Shown: positions 47,521-56,867 of the stretch, in pieces
Layout of the letters: every line of letters starts with the position of its first letter
How positions within the stretch are numbered: position 1 is the stretch's first letter
From: Alphaproteobacteria bacterium LSUCC0684
Lineage (GTDB): Bacteria > Pseudomonadota > Alphaproteobacteria > Puniceispirillales > UBA1172
NCBI GenBank assembly: GCA_041228335.1
Contig: CP166130.1
Coordinates: forward strand, 1,884,638 to 1,948,637
Direction of reading: 5' to 3'
DNA length: 64,000 nt
The notes under the pieces: generated by a model
What the model was told of the DNA's origin: nothing
What the model saw: the letters and a program-made list of their open reading frames with translations, nothing else
Database searches by the model: none
Made by a program: the position numbers and the translations under genes

Positions 47521-47572
47521 GGCTATGGTCGGGGGGGCTATGTCGGGGAACTATGGTCAAAGGGCTGTGGTC
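47521..47572. repeat. Four degenerate short repeats upstream of rluB
   Basis: CTATGGTC-like words start at 47523 (CTATGGTC), 47538 (CTATGTC), 47551 (CTATGGTC) and 47565 (CTGTGGTC), a spacing of 13-15 bp. They sit in the 114-bp tadA-rluB divergent spacer, directly before the rluB ribosome-binding site. They could be protein-binding half-sites or an eroded minisatellite. Confidence 0.6.
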
Positions 47573-47586
47573 AAGGCAAGGATATC

Positions 47587-48624
47587 ATGATGAGCGAGAA
47601 TATTTCACGCGGCCGCAAGCCAAAGACCAGAACATCCGGCAAATCTGCCCGATCCCCGCGCACACCGGTCCCGTCTTTACTGGCGCGTCTGTTCGGAAGC
47701 GAAGATGCCGGCCCGCAACGGCTGGCCAAGGCGATGGCCGCCGCCGGGCTTTGCTCACGCCGGGATGCAGAAAGCTGGATCGCCGCCGGCAGGGTTGAAG
47801 TCAATGGCAGGCAGCAACTGTCGCCGGCGTTGAACGTCACGGCCGATGATGAAATCCGTGTTGACGGCACCCCGATCAATCCTCCCGACACGCCGCGTCT
47901 GTGGCGATATTACAAACCACGCGGGCTGATTGTCAGCCACCGGGACGAACAGGGGCGGAAGACTATTTTTGAACATCTGCCGGATCATCTGCCCCGGCTC
48001 ATCAGCATCGGGCGGCTTGATCTTGATTCCGAAGGCCTGATCCTTCTGACCAATAACGGCGATCTTGCCCGCCATCTTGAATTGCCCGATACCGGATGGA
48101 CACGGAAATACCGGGTCCGGGTCCGGGGGCAGGTTGACAGCACAAAGCTTGCCGCCCTCAGGGACGGGATCACGATTGACGGGGTGTCCTATCGCGGGGT
48201 ACTGGCCCAGCTGGACCGGCAGGCCGCGAGCAATGCCTGGCTGACCATCGCGCTCAAGGAAGGCAAGAACAGGGAAATCCGGCGCATCATGGACCATCTG
48301 GGATACAGTGTCAGCCGCCTCATTCGGATTTCCTACGGGCCGTTCACGCTCAACACGCTCGAAGAAGGCAGCCTTGAAGAGGTGCGTCCGGCGATACTCC
48401 GGGATCAGCTCGGCCTGCCGCGCATCACCGAAGCTGAAAAAAACTCCCCTTCCAGACCAGATAAAGGATCACCGGCAAAAGCACCGGGGCGGTCATCTGC
48501 CGGATCATCATCCGGATCAGGGCCCGGTTCAAGACGGAACAAGCCCGGAAACCCCCAAAGAGGAGATCGCAGCAATGCGGATCATCAGCGGAAAGCGCCG
48601 CGGCGCCATCCTCGCGGCACCTGA
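47587..48624 (+). CDS. Ribosomal large subunit pseudouridine synthase, RluB/RsuA family
   Basis: The enzyme isomerises a uridine in 23S or 16S rRNA. The 345 residues have a basic N-terminus, an S4 RNA-binding domain (about 43-95), and the catalytic Asp145 in SIGRLDLDSEGLILLTN. KEGKNREIRRIMDHLGY is the family's closing motif. Within the RluB/RsuA/RluE/RluF family the size and S4 domain fit RluB best. The last ~58 residues (Ser/Gly/Arg/Lys-rich) are low-complexity and overlap the start of rsmD by 50 bp. The start is ATG 47587 (or 47590). Confidence 0.9.
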   Translation: MMSENISRGRKPKTRTSGKSARSPRTPVPSLLARLFGSEDAGPQRLAKAMAAAGLCSRRDAESWIAAGRVEVNGRQQLSPALNVTADDEIRVDGTPINPPDTPRLWRYYKPRGLIVSHRDEQGRKTIFEHLPDHLPRLISIGRLDLDSEGLILLTNNGDLARHLELPDTGWTRKYRVRVRGQVDSTKLAALRDGITIDGVSYRGVLAQLDRQAASNAWLTIALKEGKNREIRRIMDHLGYSVSRLIRISYGPFTLNTLEEGSLEEVRPAILRDQLGLPRITEAEKNSPSRPDKGSPAKAPGRSSAGSSSGSGPGSRRNKPGNPQRGDRSNADHQRKAPRRHPRGT

Positions 48625-49147
48625 AGGCGGGGCGGTCCGGCCGACGGCGGATCGCGTGCGTGAAGGTCTTTTCAACACCCTTCTCGGCGGACGCTTCGGC
48701 AAACCCCTTGATGTTCCCGTGGTCGCGGATATCTTTGCCGGCGCCGGCACCATGGGGCTTGAAGCCTGGTCCCGTGGCGCAAGGCAGGTCATGTTCGTTG
48801 AGAACAACACCGAAGCGCTGGCAGCATTGCGGCGCAATATCGAGAAATGCAACACGAACGACGCGACCTTTGTCCTCCCCCGGGATGCGACGCGGAAACT
48901 GGCCTGGCCCGCCGCGCCTGCCGGGCTTCTGTTTCTTGACCCCCCCTGGCGAAAAACCCCGGATGATCCGGATCTGGCGAGGCTGGCGCTTGAAAATTTC
49001 ATCCAGCTCGGACTGGTTGCGCCTGCGGCCCTGATCAGCATTGAGCATGATCATCGCTCCCCGCCGGATCTGCCCGCAAGGATAAGCCTGCTTGAAACCC
49101 GGAAATGGGGGAAATCCGCCTGCACCATCGCCCGCTATGACGGCTAG
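48575..49147 (+). CDS. rsmD: 16S rRNA m2G966 methyltransferase RsmD
   Basis: RsmD methylates G966 of 16S rRNA. The 190 residues begin MRIISGKRRGAIL and show RPTADRVREGLFN, the SAM-binding VVADIFAGAGTMGLEAWSRGA and the catalytic LLFLDPPW (DPPF/Y-type). The ATG at 48575 follows an AGGAG site that lies within the end of rluB, so the two genes overlap by 50 bp in different frames. Its stop is 4 bp from that of the convergent mutL. Confidence 0.95.
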   Translation: MRIISGKRRGAILAAPEGGAVRPTADRVREGLFNTLLGGRFGKPLDVPVVADIFAGAGTMGLEAWSRGARQVMFVENNTEALAALRRNIEKCNTNDATFVLPRDATRKLAWPAAPAGLLFLDPPWRKTPDDPDLARLALENFIQLGLVAPAALISIEHDHRSPPDLPARISLLETRKWGKSACTIARYDG

Positions 49148-49151
49148 AGAT

Positions 49152-50993
49152 CTAGCGGCGGCGGAACAGCGTCTCAATCTCACCAAGGCTGAGGGAAATC
49201 CACGTCGGCCGGCCGTGATTGCACTGGCCTGAACGTGGCGTGATTTCCATTTCCCGGAGCAGGGCGTTCATTTCATCTGCCGTGAGAACACGTCCCGCCC
49301 GCACCGAGCCATAACAGGACATGGTGGCAAGCACATGGTTGATCTTCTCTTCAAGGATGGTGCTGCTGCCGAGTTCCGCGAGTTCTTCGGCGATATCAAG
49401 GAGCATGGCGCTGGCGCTGCCCTCCCCCAGGAGGGCCGGCACTTCACGAACCAGCACCGCGCCATCACCAAAGGCTTCCACCACCAGGCCGAGATCAGCC
49501 AGCATCTCCTGATGATCAAGGATCAAGGCGGCTTCCGCCCGGCCCGGTTCCACCACTTCAGGCAGGAGCAGAATCTGGCGGGCAATTCCTTCCTCGGCCC
49601 GTGCTGTTTTCATCTTTTCCAGCACCAGTCTTTCATGGGCGGCGTGCTGATCGACCAGCACAATCCCGTCGCCGGTTTCCGCCACGATATAGGTCTTGTG
49701 AATCTGGGCCCGGGCAGCGCCAAGCGGGTATTTCCCTTGATCTGTGAGATGTTCATCACCTGCATCTGGAACCGCGGGCGGGCGAGCACCGGGCATGGCC
49801 TGCATGCCTTCGGCAAGCCCTGAAGTCTGGCCGGAACTCTCCGCTCTCGCGGGATTCCAGGATTGCCATGATCCGGCCGACCCGCCAGATCGCGCCCCTC
49901 CGCCTCCCCAGGATGGAAACGGCCGCGTGGTCCCGGCGCGGAGACGTTCGAGCATCTCGCCGCCACCCGCCGCCGTCGCCTGCTGGCTTGCCCCGGCAAG
50001 CGCCGCCTGAAGCGCCCCGATGACAAGCCCGCGAATATGCCCGGCATCACGAAAGCGAACCTCGCTCTTGGCCGGATGCACGTTGACATCCACATCACCC
50101 GGCGGCAGATCAAGAAAAAGCACCACCGCCGGATGCCTGCCCCGGGGCAGGGTATCTCCATAGGCGGCGCGCACCGCCCCCAGCCACTGGCGATCCCGGA
50201 CCGGACGCCCGTTGACGAAAAGATGCATCGCCGCCGTGGTGGGGCGGTTGAACGTCGGCAGACCGGCAAAACCTTGGAGCCTCACCTCATCCCGCCTGGC
50301 ATCGATACGCACCGCTTCATCGGCGAAAACCGCCCCCATGATATCACGCATGCGCAGCCGGGAGGCTTCGGCCGGATCAAGATTGGTCCGGGCGGGCAGG
50401 TCAAGCACCGTGCGGCCGGATTCAAGCAGCATAAAAGCAATACCCGGATGCGCCATGCCCAGCCGCTTGATCATATCGGCGCAATGCGCCCCTTCGGCGC
50501 GGGCGGATTTGAGAAACTTGAGCCGCGCCGGCACGGCGGCAAAGAGATGGCGGATTTCAACCCGTGTTCCGGCGGATCGCGAGGCCGGCTCCGGGCGTTG
50601 CACCGTGCCGTTATCCACGGTGATCATCCATCCCTGATCACTGGCAGTGGCACGGCTGATCAGCGTCATGGTGCTCACCGAGCCGATCGATGGCAGCGCC
50701 TCCCCCCGGAAACCGAAGAACGCGATCTTGGCAATATCATCTTCAGGCAGTTTGGACGTGGCATGGCGCTGCACCGCCAGGCTGAGCGCCTCCTGATCCA
50801 TCCCCATGCCGTTATCGTCAACACTGACCCCGTCGAGCCCGCCATTGCGCAGATGGATCTCAATCCGGCTGGCCCCGGCATCGATGGCATTTTCGACCAG
50901 TTCCTTGACCGCGCTTGCCGGACGTTCGACCACCTCACCGGCGGCTATCTGGTTGACGATCGTGTCAGGCAGCAATCGGATCAGGGATTCCAT
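49152..50993 (-). CDS. mutL: DNA mismatch repair protein MutL
   Basis: MutL links mismatch recognition by MutS to strand excision. The 613 residues have the GHKL ATPase N-terminus: IRLLPDTIVNQIAAGEVVERP, ELVENAIDAGA (Glu, Asn), DDNGMG, ATSKL and FGFRGEALPSIG. A Pro/Ala/Gly-rich linker spans about 340-420, and a C-terminal dimerisation domain follows. The DQHAAHERLVLEKM motif is present. The start is ATG 50993; the adjacent GTG at 50996 abuts the stop of the DUF3035 gene. No MutL-type endonuclease DQHA(X)2E(X)4E variant beyond this segment was verified. Confidence 0.96.
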   Translation of the reverse strand: MESLIRLLPDTIVNQIAAGEVVERPASAVKELVENAIDAGASRIEIHLRNGGLDGVSVDDNGMGMDQEALSLAVQRHATSKLPEDDIAKIAFFGFRGEALPSIGSVSTMTLISRATASDQGWMITVDNGTVQRPEPASRSAGTRVEIRHLFAAVPARLKFLKSARAEGAHCADMIKRLGMAHPGIAFMLLESGRTVLDLPARTNLDPAEASRLRMRDIMGAVFADEAVRIDARRDEVRLQGFAGLPTFNRPTTAAMHLFVNGRPVRDRQWLGAVRAAYGDTLPRGRHPAVVLFLDLPPGDVDVNVHPAKSEVRFRDAGHIRGLVIGALQAALAGASQQATAAGGGEMLERLRAGTTRPFPSWGGGGARSGGSAGSWQSWNPARAESSGQTSGLAEGMQAMPGARPPAVPDAGDEHLTDQGKYPLGAARAQIHKTYIVAETGDGIVLVDQHAAHERLVLEKMKTARAEEGIARQILLLPEVVEPGRAEAALILDHQEMLADLGLVVEAFGDGAVLVREVPALLGEGSASAMLLDIAEELAELGSSTILEEKINHVLATMSCYGSVRAGRVLTADEMNALLREMEITPRSGQCNHGRPTWISLSLGEIETLFRRR

Positions 50994-50996
50994 CAC

Positions 50997-51524
50997 CTAC
51001 TCAATGGCAATCGGGGTCTTTTCCACCGGATCAACCGCAGGCGTCGGCGTGGCGGTTACCGATTCCCCTGCCTCGATGGCCTTGCGGATACGCTCCGCTT
51101 CCTGGGCGGCCGAAAGATTGGGCCCGACATTGGGCTGGCCACCGAAGAGAATCTGTATCGGCAGGCGGCGATCAAGCTGAACGCCGAGGGTTTCCTCATC
51201 GATCTTCTCCCGGATATCGGGATCCACCCCGTCGGTACCGAAGAGCGCATCAAACGAAGAGGCATCTGCCCGGGCGGTGCTGGTGAAGATCTTGTCGGTC
51301 TGGCTCACCGCATCATTGGTGGCGGGGCCCGCGGTTTCGATCTCTTCATCGCCGGGACGAAGATTGAAATTGGGCGGCAGGGTCAGCGGCGGGCGAACGA
51401 CAACCTGAAATTCATCCGGTGACTTCTTGGCCTTGCCGATCGCTTCATCAAAGCTTGTGCATCCCGCCAGCATCAGGCTTGCACCAAGCACTGGCATAAC
51501 GAGGAATCCATGTGGCATTTTCAT
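50997..51524 (-). CDS. DUF3035 (BamF-type) outer-membrane lipoprotein
   Basis: The 175-residue precursor has a signal peptide with a lipobox (LMLAGCTS; lipidated Cys about 22). The mature protein shows the DUF3035 pattern SPDEFQVVVRPPLTLPPNFNLR (about 35-56, key part RPPLTLPPNF) and an otherwise disordered Pro/Glu-rich body. Alphaproteobacterial BamF-type lipoproteins associate with the BAM complex that assembles outer-membrane proteins. The gene overlaps the lspA stop by 4 bp, so a lipoprotein is made together with the peptidase that processes lipoproteins. Confidence 0.85.
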   Translation of the reverse strand: MKMPHGFLVMPVLGASLMLAGCTSFDEAIGKAKKSPDEFQVVVRPPLTLPPNFNLRPGDEEIETAGPATNDAVSQTDKIFTSTARADASSFDALFGTDGVDPDIREKIDEETLGVQLDRRLPIQILFGGQPNVGPNLSAAQEAERIRKAIEAGESVTATPTPAVDPVEKTPIAIE

Positions 51525-52051
51525 TCCTTACCATCTCCTTCGCTGGCCCCGTCACCGGCATTGGTGCCGGTATGATCGCGCCGTCTTTCCAGCAGGCTTG
51601 CCAGCAGGATCAACCCAGCCCCGCCGGTGATAGCCATATCCGCTACATTAAAGGCTGGCCAGTGCCATTGGCCAGCATAAAGATCAATAAAATCGACAAC
51701 TTTTCCATAGAATACCCGATCAAGAGCATTTCCGAAAGCACCTCCTGCCATCCCTTGGGCACCGAGACGTGCAAGGCGCTCCCAGTTCCGCGCGTAAAAC
51801 GGCAGCCCGATCCCGATCGCAAAGGCGAAAGCCGCCAGCAGAACAGGCACGAACCCGCCTTCATGCTGAAGCATGCCGAAACTGATCCCCGGATTCCATA
51901 CCGGCACCAGATTGAGGAAAGGCAGAACCTCGATGCTTCGGGGCGGGAAGAAAAGGTGATTGAGCGCAAGCTGTTTGGTCAGCACATCAACAAGGACAAT
52001 CGCCGCCACCGGCACAAAAAGCCGGGCAAGGCTTCCGCCCCGTTCCGGCAT
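51521..52051 (-). CDS. lspA: Lipoprotein signal peptidase LspA
   Basis: LspA cleaves the signal peptide of diacylglyceryl-modified prolipoproteins in the inner membrane. The 176 residues contain four membrane helices and the two catalytic aspartates, Asp111 (GNALDRVFYGKVVDFI) and Asp138 (AFNVADMAIT). The N-terminal VDVLTKQLAL and NPGISFGML motifs are typical. The ATG at 52051 overlaps the ileS stop by one base. The ileS-lspA order is widely conserved. Confidence 0.96.
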   Translation of the reverse strand: MPERGGSLARLFVPVAAIVLVDVLTKQLALNHLFFPPRSIEVLPFLNLVPVWNPGISFGMLQHEGGFVPVLLAAFAFAIGIGLPFYARNWERLARLGAQGMAGGAFGNALDRVFYGKVVDFIDLYAGQWHWPAFNVADMAITGGAGLILLASLLERRRDHTGTNAGDGASEGDGKE

Positions 52052-54858
52052 CAGGCCGCATCCATGGTGTCGATAACATCCGCGCAACGGCCGCAAAGTC
52101 CATCCTCTTCGGCCGGCACTTCGGGCAGGATCTTCCAGCAGCGCTGGCATTTTTCACCTTCGGCAAGATCGACAACCACCCCGATCAGGGCATCATCTTC
52201 GGCAAGGAAAGCTTCCAGAGGTGGCGGGCCTGCCACCAGTTCCGCCGCCGAAGTGATGAAGATATCCGCCGCATCAAGCCCGGCAAACGCCTCGATGATT
52301 TCAGCCGGAGCATAAAGCCTTGGATGGGCCTGGAGCGAGGATTTCACTTCCCCTGCCGCGCGCATCTTTTCAATCGCGCCGGTCACCACCAGACGGGCGG
52401 CCCTGATCCGGGACCAGCGTTCGGCCAGATCCGGGCTTGCCCAGCTATCGGGCAGAACGGGCCAGATCTCGAAATGGACTGATCTTTCAGGGTCGCCATA
52501 TCGCGTCTGCCAGGCTTCTTCCGCCGTGAAACACAGGATCGGGGCCAGCCACGGCACCAGGCAATGGAACAGATGGTCCATGACCGTGCGACAGGACCGG
52601 CGCTCGATACTGTCATCTGCATCGCAATAGAGCATGTCCTTGCGGATATCGAAATAGAAAGCCGACAGATCGGTATTGCAGAAATGATGCAGGGTGGTGA
52701 ATACCTGATGGTAGTCATGGCCTTCGATTGCCTTGCGGATGGTCTTGTCGGTCTGATAAAGACGATCGAGCACCCAGCGTTCCAGTTCAGGCATGGCTTC
52801 GGGTTCAACCCGCTCGGCTTCGGTGAACCCGTCAAGGCTGCCCAGAATATAGCGGAAAGTGTTGCGCAGACGGCGGTAATGATCCACCTGCCGCTGCAGG
52901 ATTTCCTTCCCGATCCGGAGATCATCGTAATAATCGGAATTGGCCACCCAGATGCGCAGGATATCGGCCCCGTTCTCCTTGATCACCTCCTGCGGGGTGA
53001 CGGTGTTGCCAAGGGATTTGGACATTTTCCTGCCCTGCTCATCGAGAACAAAGCCATGTGTCAGCACGCTGTTATACGGCGCCCGGCCGCGGGTTCCGCA
53101 GGATTCGAGCAGCGAGGAATGGAACCAGCCGCGATGCTGGTCCGAGCCTTCGAGATACATATCCGCGGGCCAGGACATATCCTCGTTGCCTTCGAGGAGA
53201 AACGCGTGGGTTGAGCCGCTGTCGAACCAGACATCGACGATATCGGTCACCTGCTCGTATTCGGCCGGATCATGATCCGGGCCGAGGAAACGCTCAGGCG
53301 GGCTGCTGAACCAGGCATCGGCGCCTTCCAGTTCAAAGGCTTCAGCCACCCGGTCAATGACGCCCTGATCACGCAGCGGCTCACCGCTGGCCTTATGGAC
53401 AAAGACAGGAATAGGCACGCCCCAGGCACGCTGGCGGCTGATGCACCAGTCCGGACGGCCGGCAATCATGCTGGTCAGCCGGCTCTGCCCCGCCGGCGGG
53501 TAGAAAACGGTTTCGGAAAGAGCTTTGAGCGCCGTATCACGCAACCCGTGGCTTTCCATCGAAATGAACCATTGCGGCGTATTGCGGAAAATCAGCGGCG
53601 CGTGACTCCGCCAGGAATGGGGGTAGGAATGGGTGATCTTGCCGCGCCCGACCAGCCCGCCCTTTTCCGCCAGAATATCGGCGATGGCTTCATTATCCTT
53701 GAGCGCCGACATGCCGGCAAATAGCGGCAGATGCTCCATGATCCGGCCATCTGCCCCGACTGTTTCCGGCACCGGCACGCCATTGGCAATGCCGAGCAGG
53801 TAGTCTTCGGCGCCATGGCCCGGCGCGATATGGACAATCCCTGTTCCCTGATCGGTGGTGACGTAATCCGCGGCCAGCATCGGCACCTCATGGGTATAGC
53901 CCTCGCCATGGAGCGGATGCATGAGCACCGTTTCCGCAAAAGCGGCAGGCGGCACGCTGCCTTCATGTTCAAGGCTGGTGATCCCGCATTCATCCATCAG
54001 GCTGTCCTTGAGCGCATCGGCCAAGACAAGACGCTCACCTTCCCTTGCAAGAGACCCGTCGGCAATGCCGGTGACGCGATAAACGCCGTAGGCGATATCC
54101 TCACCATAGGCGGTGGCGCGGTTGCCCGGCATCGTCCAGGGGGTGGTCGTCCAGATGACAATGCTGGCCCCCTCAAGAAGAGCATGCCCTGCGGTCTTCA
54201 CCGGGAAGCGGGCAAAAATCGTCGTCGAAGTACGGTCAAAATATTCGATTTCAGCTTCGGCCAGCGCGGTTTTCTCCACCGCCGACCACATCACCGGCTT
54301 GGAGCCGCGGAAAAGCGAGCCGTTCATCAGAAACTTGCCGATCTCGCGGGCAATGACGGCTTCGGAAGAATGCGCCATGGTCGTATAGGGATCAGCCCAG
54401 TTGCCCATCACCCCCAGTCGCTGGAATTCCTCGGACTGGATATTGAGCCAATGGGCGGCGAAATCGCGGCATTCCTTGCGGAATTCGACGATGGGCACCT
54501 CATCCTTATCAAGGCCTTTCTTGCGATAGCTTTCCTCGATCTTCCATTCGATGGGCAGGCCGTGGCAATCCCACCCCGGGACGTAATTGGCATCCTTGCC
54601 GATGGCGGATTGAAACCGGTTGATCAGATCCTTCAGGATCTTGTTGAGCGCATGGCCGATATGAAGATTGCCGTTGGCATAGGGCGGGCCGTCATGAAGG
54701 ATGAACTTGGGGCATCCCTGACGTTTCTGCCTGAGTTTATCAAAGAATCCGATCTCATCCCACATGGCCTGGATTTCCGGCTCTTTCCTGGGCAGGCCGG
54801 CACGCATGGGAAAATCAGTCTTCGGCAGAAATACCGTGGCTTTGAGATCCTTTGTCAT
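52051..54858 (-). CDS. ileS: Isoleucyl-tRNA synthetase
   Basis: IleRS charges tRNA-Ile and edits valine. The 935 residues have the class I motifs GPPYANGNLHIGHALN (HIGH) and GRKMSKSLGN (KMSKS), a CP1 editing domain between them (WTTTPWTMPGN), and a C-terminal zinc finger CQRCWKILP...CGRCADVI. This is the bacterial type 1 enzyme, usually mupirocin-sensitive. The start is taken at ATG 54858; GTG 54864 overlaps the ribF stop and is an alternative. It is followed by lspA with a TGATG overlap. Confidence 0.97.
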   Translation of the reverse strand: MTKDLKATVFLPKTDFPMRAGLPRKEPEIQAMWDEIGFFDKLRQKRQGCPKFILHDGPPYANGNLHIGHALNKILKDLINRFQSAIGKDANYVPGWDCHGLPIEWKIEESYRKKGLDKDEVPIVEFRKECRDFAAHWLNIQSEEFQRLGVMGNWADPYTTMAHSSEAVIAREIGKFLMNGSLFRGSKPVMWSAVEKTALAEAEIEYFDRTSTTIFARFPVKTAGHALLEGASIVIWTTTPWTMPGNRATAYGEDIAYGVYRVTGIADGSLAREGERLVLADALKDSLMDECGITSLEHEGSVPPAAFAETVLMHPLHGEGYTHEVPMLAADYVTTDQGTGIVHIAPGHGAEDYLLGIANGVPVPETVGADGRIMEHLPLFAGMSALKDNEAIADILAEKGGLVGRGKITHSYPHSWRSHAPLIFRNTPQWFISMESHGLRDTALKALSETVFYPPAGQSRLTSMIAGRPDWCISRQRAWGVPIPVFVHKASGEPLRDQGVIDRVAEAFELEGADAWFSSPPERFLGPDHDPAEYEQVTDIVDVWFDSGSTHAFLLEGNEDMSWPADMYLEGSDQHRGWFHSSLLESCGTRGRAPYNSVLTHGFVLDEQGRKMSKSLGNTVTPQEVIKENGADILRIWVANSDYYDDLRIGKEILQRQVDHYRRLRNTFRYILGSLDGFTEAERVEPEAMPELERWVLDRLYQTDKTIRKAIEGHDYHQVFTTLHHFCNTDLSAFYFDIRKDMLYCDADDSIERRSCRTVMDHLFHCLVPWLAPILCFTAEEAWQTRYGDPERSVHFEIWPVLPDSWASPDLAERWSRIRAARLVVTGAIEKMRAAGEVKSSLQAHPRLYAPAEIIEAFAGLDAADIFITSAAELVAGPPPLEAFLAEDDALIGVVVDLAEGEKCQRCWKILPEVPAEEDGLCGRCADVIDTMDAA

Positions 54859-54860
54859 GA

Positions 54861-55862
54861 TCACATCATTCCTGTGTTCTGGGCATGGAAGGCGCGCGCA
54901 CTTTCCACATCCCGGGCAATCTGGTCCTTCAAGGCGTCCAGACCGTCAAAGGCCTGTTCGGGGCGAATAAAATCGAGCAGCATGACATTAAGCCGTTGCC
55001 CGTAAAGATCCCCATCATAGTCAAAAAGATGCACTTCCAACAAGACACCCCTGTCTTCCACGGTAGGGCGGCGTCCGATATTGGCAATACCCGCCACCAG
55101 CGGCGTCCCCGGGATATCCGCAAGGCGCACCAGCACCGTATAGACCCCGAAGGCAGGTTCCTGCATCATCCCGAGGCGGATATTGGCGGTGGGAAAGCCG
55201 ATTGTCCGGCCGCGCTGATCTCCTTTTTCAACCGTGGCGCTGATCACATAGGGGCGGCCAAGCATCGCCCCGGCCAAAGGGACATCGCCGAGCGCCAGCG
55301 CTTTTCGGATACGGGTGGAGGATACCGCATCACCATCTTCGGCCAGCAGATCAACCGAACGGGCGGAAATGCCGACCGGCGCACCGATTTCGCGGATCAT
55401 CTCCATGTCACCGCTGCGGTCATTGCCAAAGGCGAAATCCGCCCCGGCCAGCAGGGTCTTGACGCCGAGCGCGGGCAGGATCGAGGTGATGAAGTCTTCC
55501 GCGCTGGTCCCGCGCATGGCATCATCAAATCTGAGCCGGATGATCGCCGAAATTCCGGTCATGGCGAGGAATGCGTGTTTATCGATCTCATCGGCCAGGA
55601 AAAACCCCGGCTGATCCGGGCGAAAATAGAGCCGCGGATGCGGGGCAAAGGTGATCACCACCGGATCAAGCCCTGCCATGTCGCAGGCGCGGGCAATCAG
55701 GGCCTGATGGCCCCGATGCACGCCGTCGAAATTGCCGATGGCCGCCGCCCTGCCCCGATCTGCGGCAAGGGGCGCATCACCCACCGCCCAGTCAATCACC
55801 GGGATGGCGTTCACCTGATCGGTGGCAGGGAACAGAAAAGGCTTGGACATCGCGTGATCCAT
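54861..55862 (-). CDS. ribF: Bifunctional riboflavin kinase / FAD synthetase RibF
   Basis: RibF makes FMN and FAD from riboflavin. The N-terminal FMN adenylyltransferase domain shows AIGNFDGVHRGHQALI (HxGH-like) and VSSTRIRKAL. The C-terminal kinase domain shows GRTIGFPTANIRL, with the conserved TAN metal-binding motif. The family's PAFGVYTV and LEVHLFDYDGDLYG are present. The total is about 333 residues. ATG 55862 is used; ATG 55850 is equally possible. It forms a run with ileS, lspA and the DUF3035 gene. No FMN riboswitch is visible upstream. Confidence 0.95.
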   Translation of the reverse strand: MDHAMSKPFLFPATDQVNAIPVIDWAVGDAPLAADRGRAAAIGNFDGVHRGHQALIARACDMAGLDPVVITFAPHPRLYFRPDQPGFFLADEIDKHAFLAMTGISAIIRLRFDDAMRGTSAEDFITSILPALGVKTLLAGADFAFGNDRSGDMEMIREIGAPVGISARSVDLLAEDGDAVSSTRIRKALALGDVPLAGAMLGRPYVISATVEKGDQRGRTIGFPTANIRLGMMQEPAFGVYTVLVRLADIPGTPLVAGIANIGRRPTVEDRGVLLEVHLFDYDGDLYGQRLNVMLLDFIRPEQAFDGLDALKDQIARDVESARAFHAQNTGMM

Positions 55863-56033
55863 TGAGAAAAAACCCGTAGCAGAAGCAAAGATCATGTAGC
55901 AAAATTGAACCGGCTTGACTATACCTCACCTCGCCCATCCCTGAATTTCCCGTAAGGCCATGGCGCCAACCTTTCCCGGGATACCTGTTGACAGGGATTA
56001 ATGCTCTGGCATGGTATTGAAATGGAGAATCCC

Positions 56034-56858
56034 ATGGATATGGATATTTTTTTAAGAGTTTTGGACCGGCTGGATTTCAGTACCCTGATGGGATGGACAG
56101 GCAATGCTCTGTCGGGTTTTCTGATTCTGGCCATCGGGATTTTCATCAGCCGCCGGATCAATCAGGCACTCAGAAAGAATCTGGGCCGGATCAAGGGCTT
56201 TGACAAAACCCTCATCCCGCTTGCGGCATCGGTGACGCGATATGCCATTCTGCTGGTCGCGCTGGTTGCTGCCCTCGGCAGTTTCGGCATCCAGACAACA
56301 TCGATCATCGCCGTCCTCGGCGCCGCCGGTCTTGCCATTGGCCTTGCCATCCAGGGGACGCTTTCGAACGTCGCATCAGGCGTCATGCTGATCCTGCTGC
56401 GGCCCTTCCAGGTGGGGGACTGGATCGAGAGCGCCAGCCATTCGGGGACGGTGACCGAAGTCGGGCTTTTCACCACGGTTATCACCACCTTTGACAATGT
56501 GTTCATCTCGGTGCCGAATTCCACGATCTGGAGCGACACGATCATCAATCATTCGCGCAACGATACAAGGCGCATGGATATCGATATCGGCATCGCCTAC
56601 AACACCGATCTTGACCTTGCGGAAAAGACCCTGCTCAGCCTTGCGGAAGATGAACGGGTGCTGAAGGAACCCGCCGCGCAGTTTCTGGTGGTCCGGTTTG
56701 AGGACAGCGCGATCGTCGTGCGGCTGCGTCTTTATGCCCGCAACGACGTGTACTGGCAGCTTTATTGGGATCTGATGCGCAAAGTCAAACCTGTTCTCGA
56801 CCGTGCCTCGATCGAGATTCCCTTCCCGCAGCGTGAATACAGGCAGATTTCAGGATAA
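56034..56858 (+). CDS. Small-conductance mechanosensitive channel MscS
   Basis: This pressure-release channel of the inner membrane has 274 residues. It has three membrane helices; TM3 shows the Gly/Ala-rich pore motif GAAGLAIGLAIQGTLSNVASGVMLI (in part: AGLAIGLAIQG). The beta domain LRPFQVGDWIE and the final FPQREYRQ are typical. ATG 56034 is selected because GGAG lies 6 nt before it; upstream in-frame ATGs at 56022 and 56001 exist. It is divergent from ribF. Confidence 0.94.
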   Translation: MDMDIFLRVLDRLDFSTLMGWTGNALSGFLILAIGIFISRRINQALRKNLGRIKGFDKTLIPLAASVTRYAILLVALVAALGSFGIQTTSIIAVLGAAGLAIGLAIQGTLSNVASGVMLILLRPFQVGDWIESASHSGTVTEVGLFTTVITTFDNVFISVPNSTIWSDTIINHSRNDTRRMDIDIGIAYNTDLDLAEKTLLSLAEDERVLKEPAAQFLVVRFEDSAIVVRLRLYARNDVYWQLYWDLMRKVKPVLDRASIEIPFPQREYRQISG

Positions 56859-56867
56859 ACCCGGGCC

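Noticed and set aside
50037-51422. 461-codon open frame antisense to mutL and the DUF3035 gene
   Set aside because: It covers parts of two real genes on the other strand, and its composition is that of a reverse-strand shadow.
53731-55005. 424-codon open frame antisense to ileS and ribF
   Set aside because: Same reason: both underlying genes carry complete motifs, and the antisense product resembles no family.
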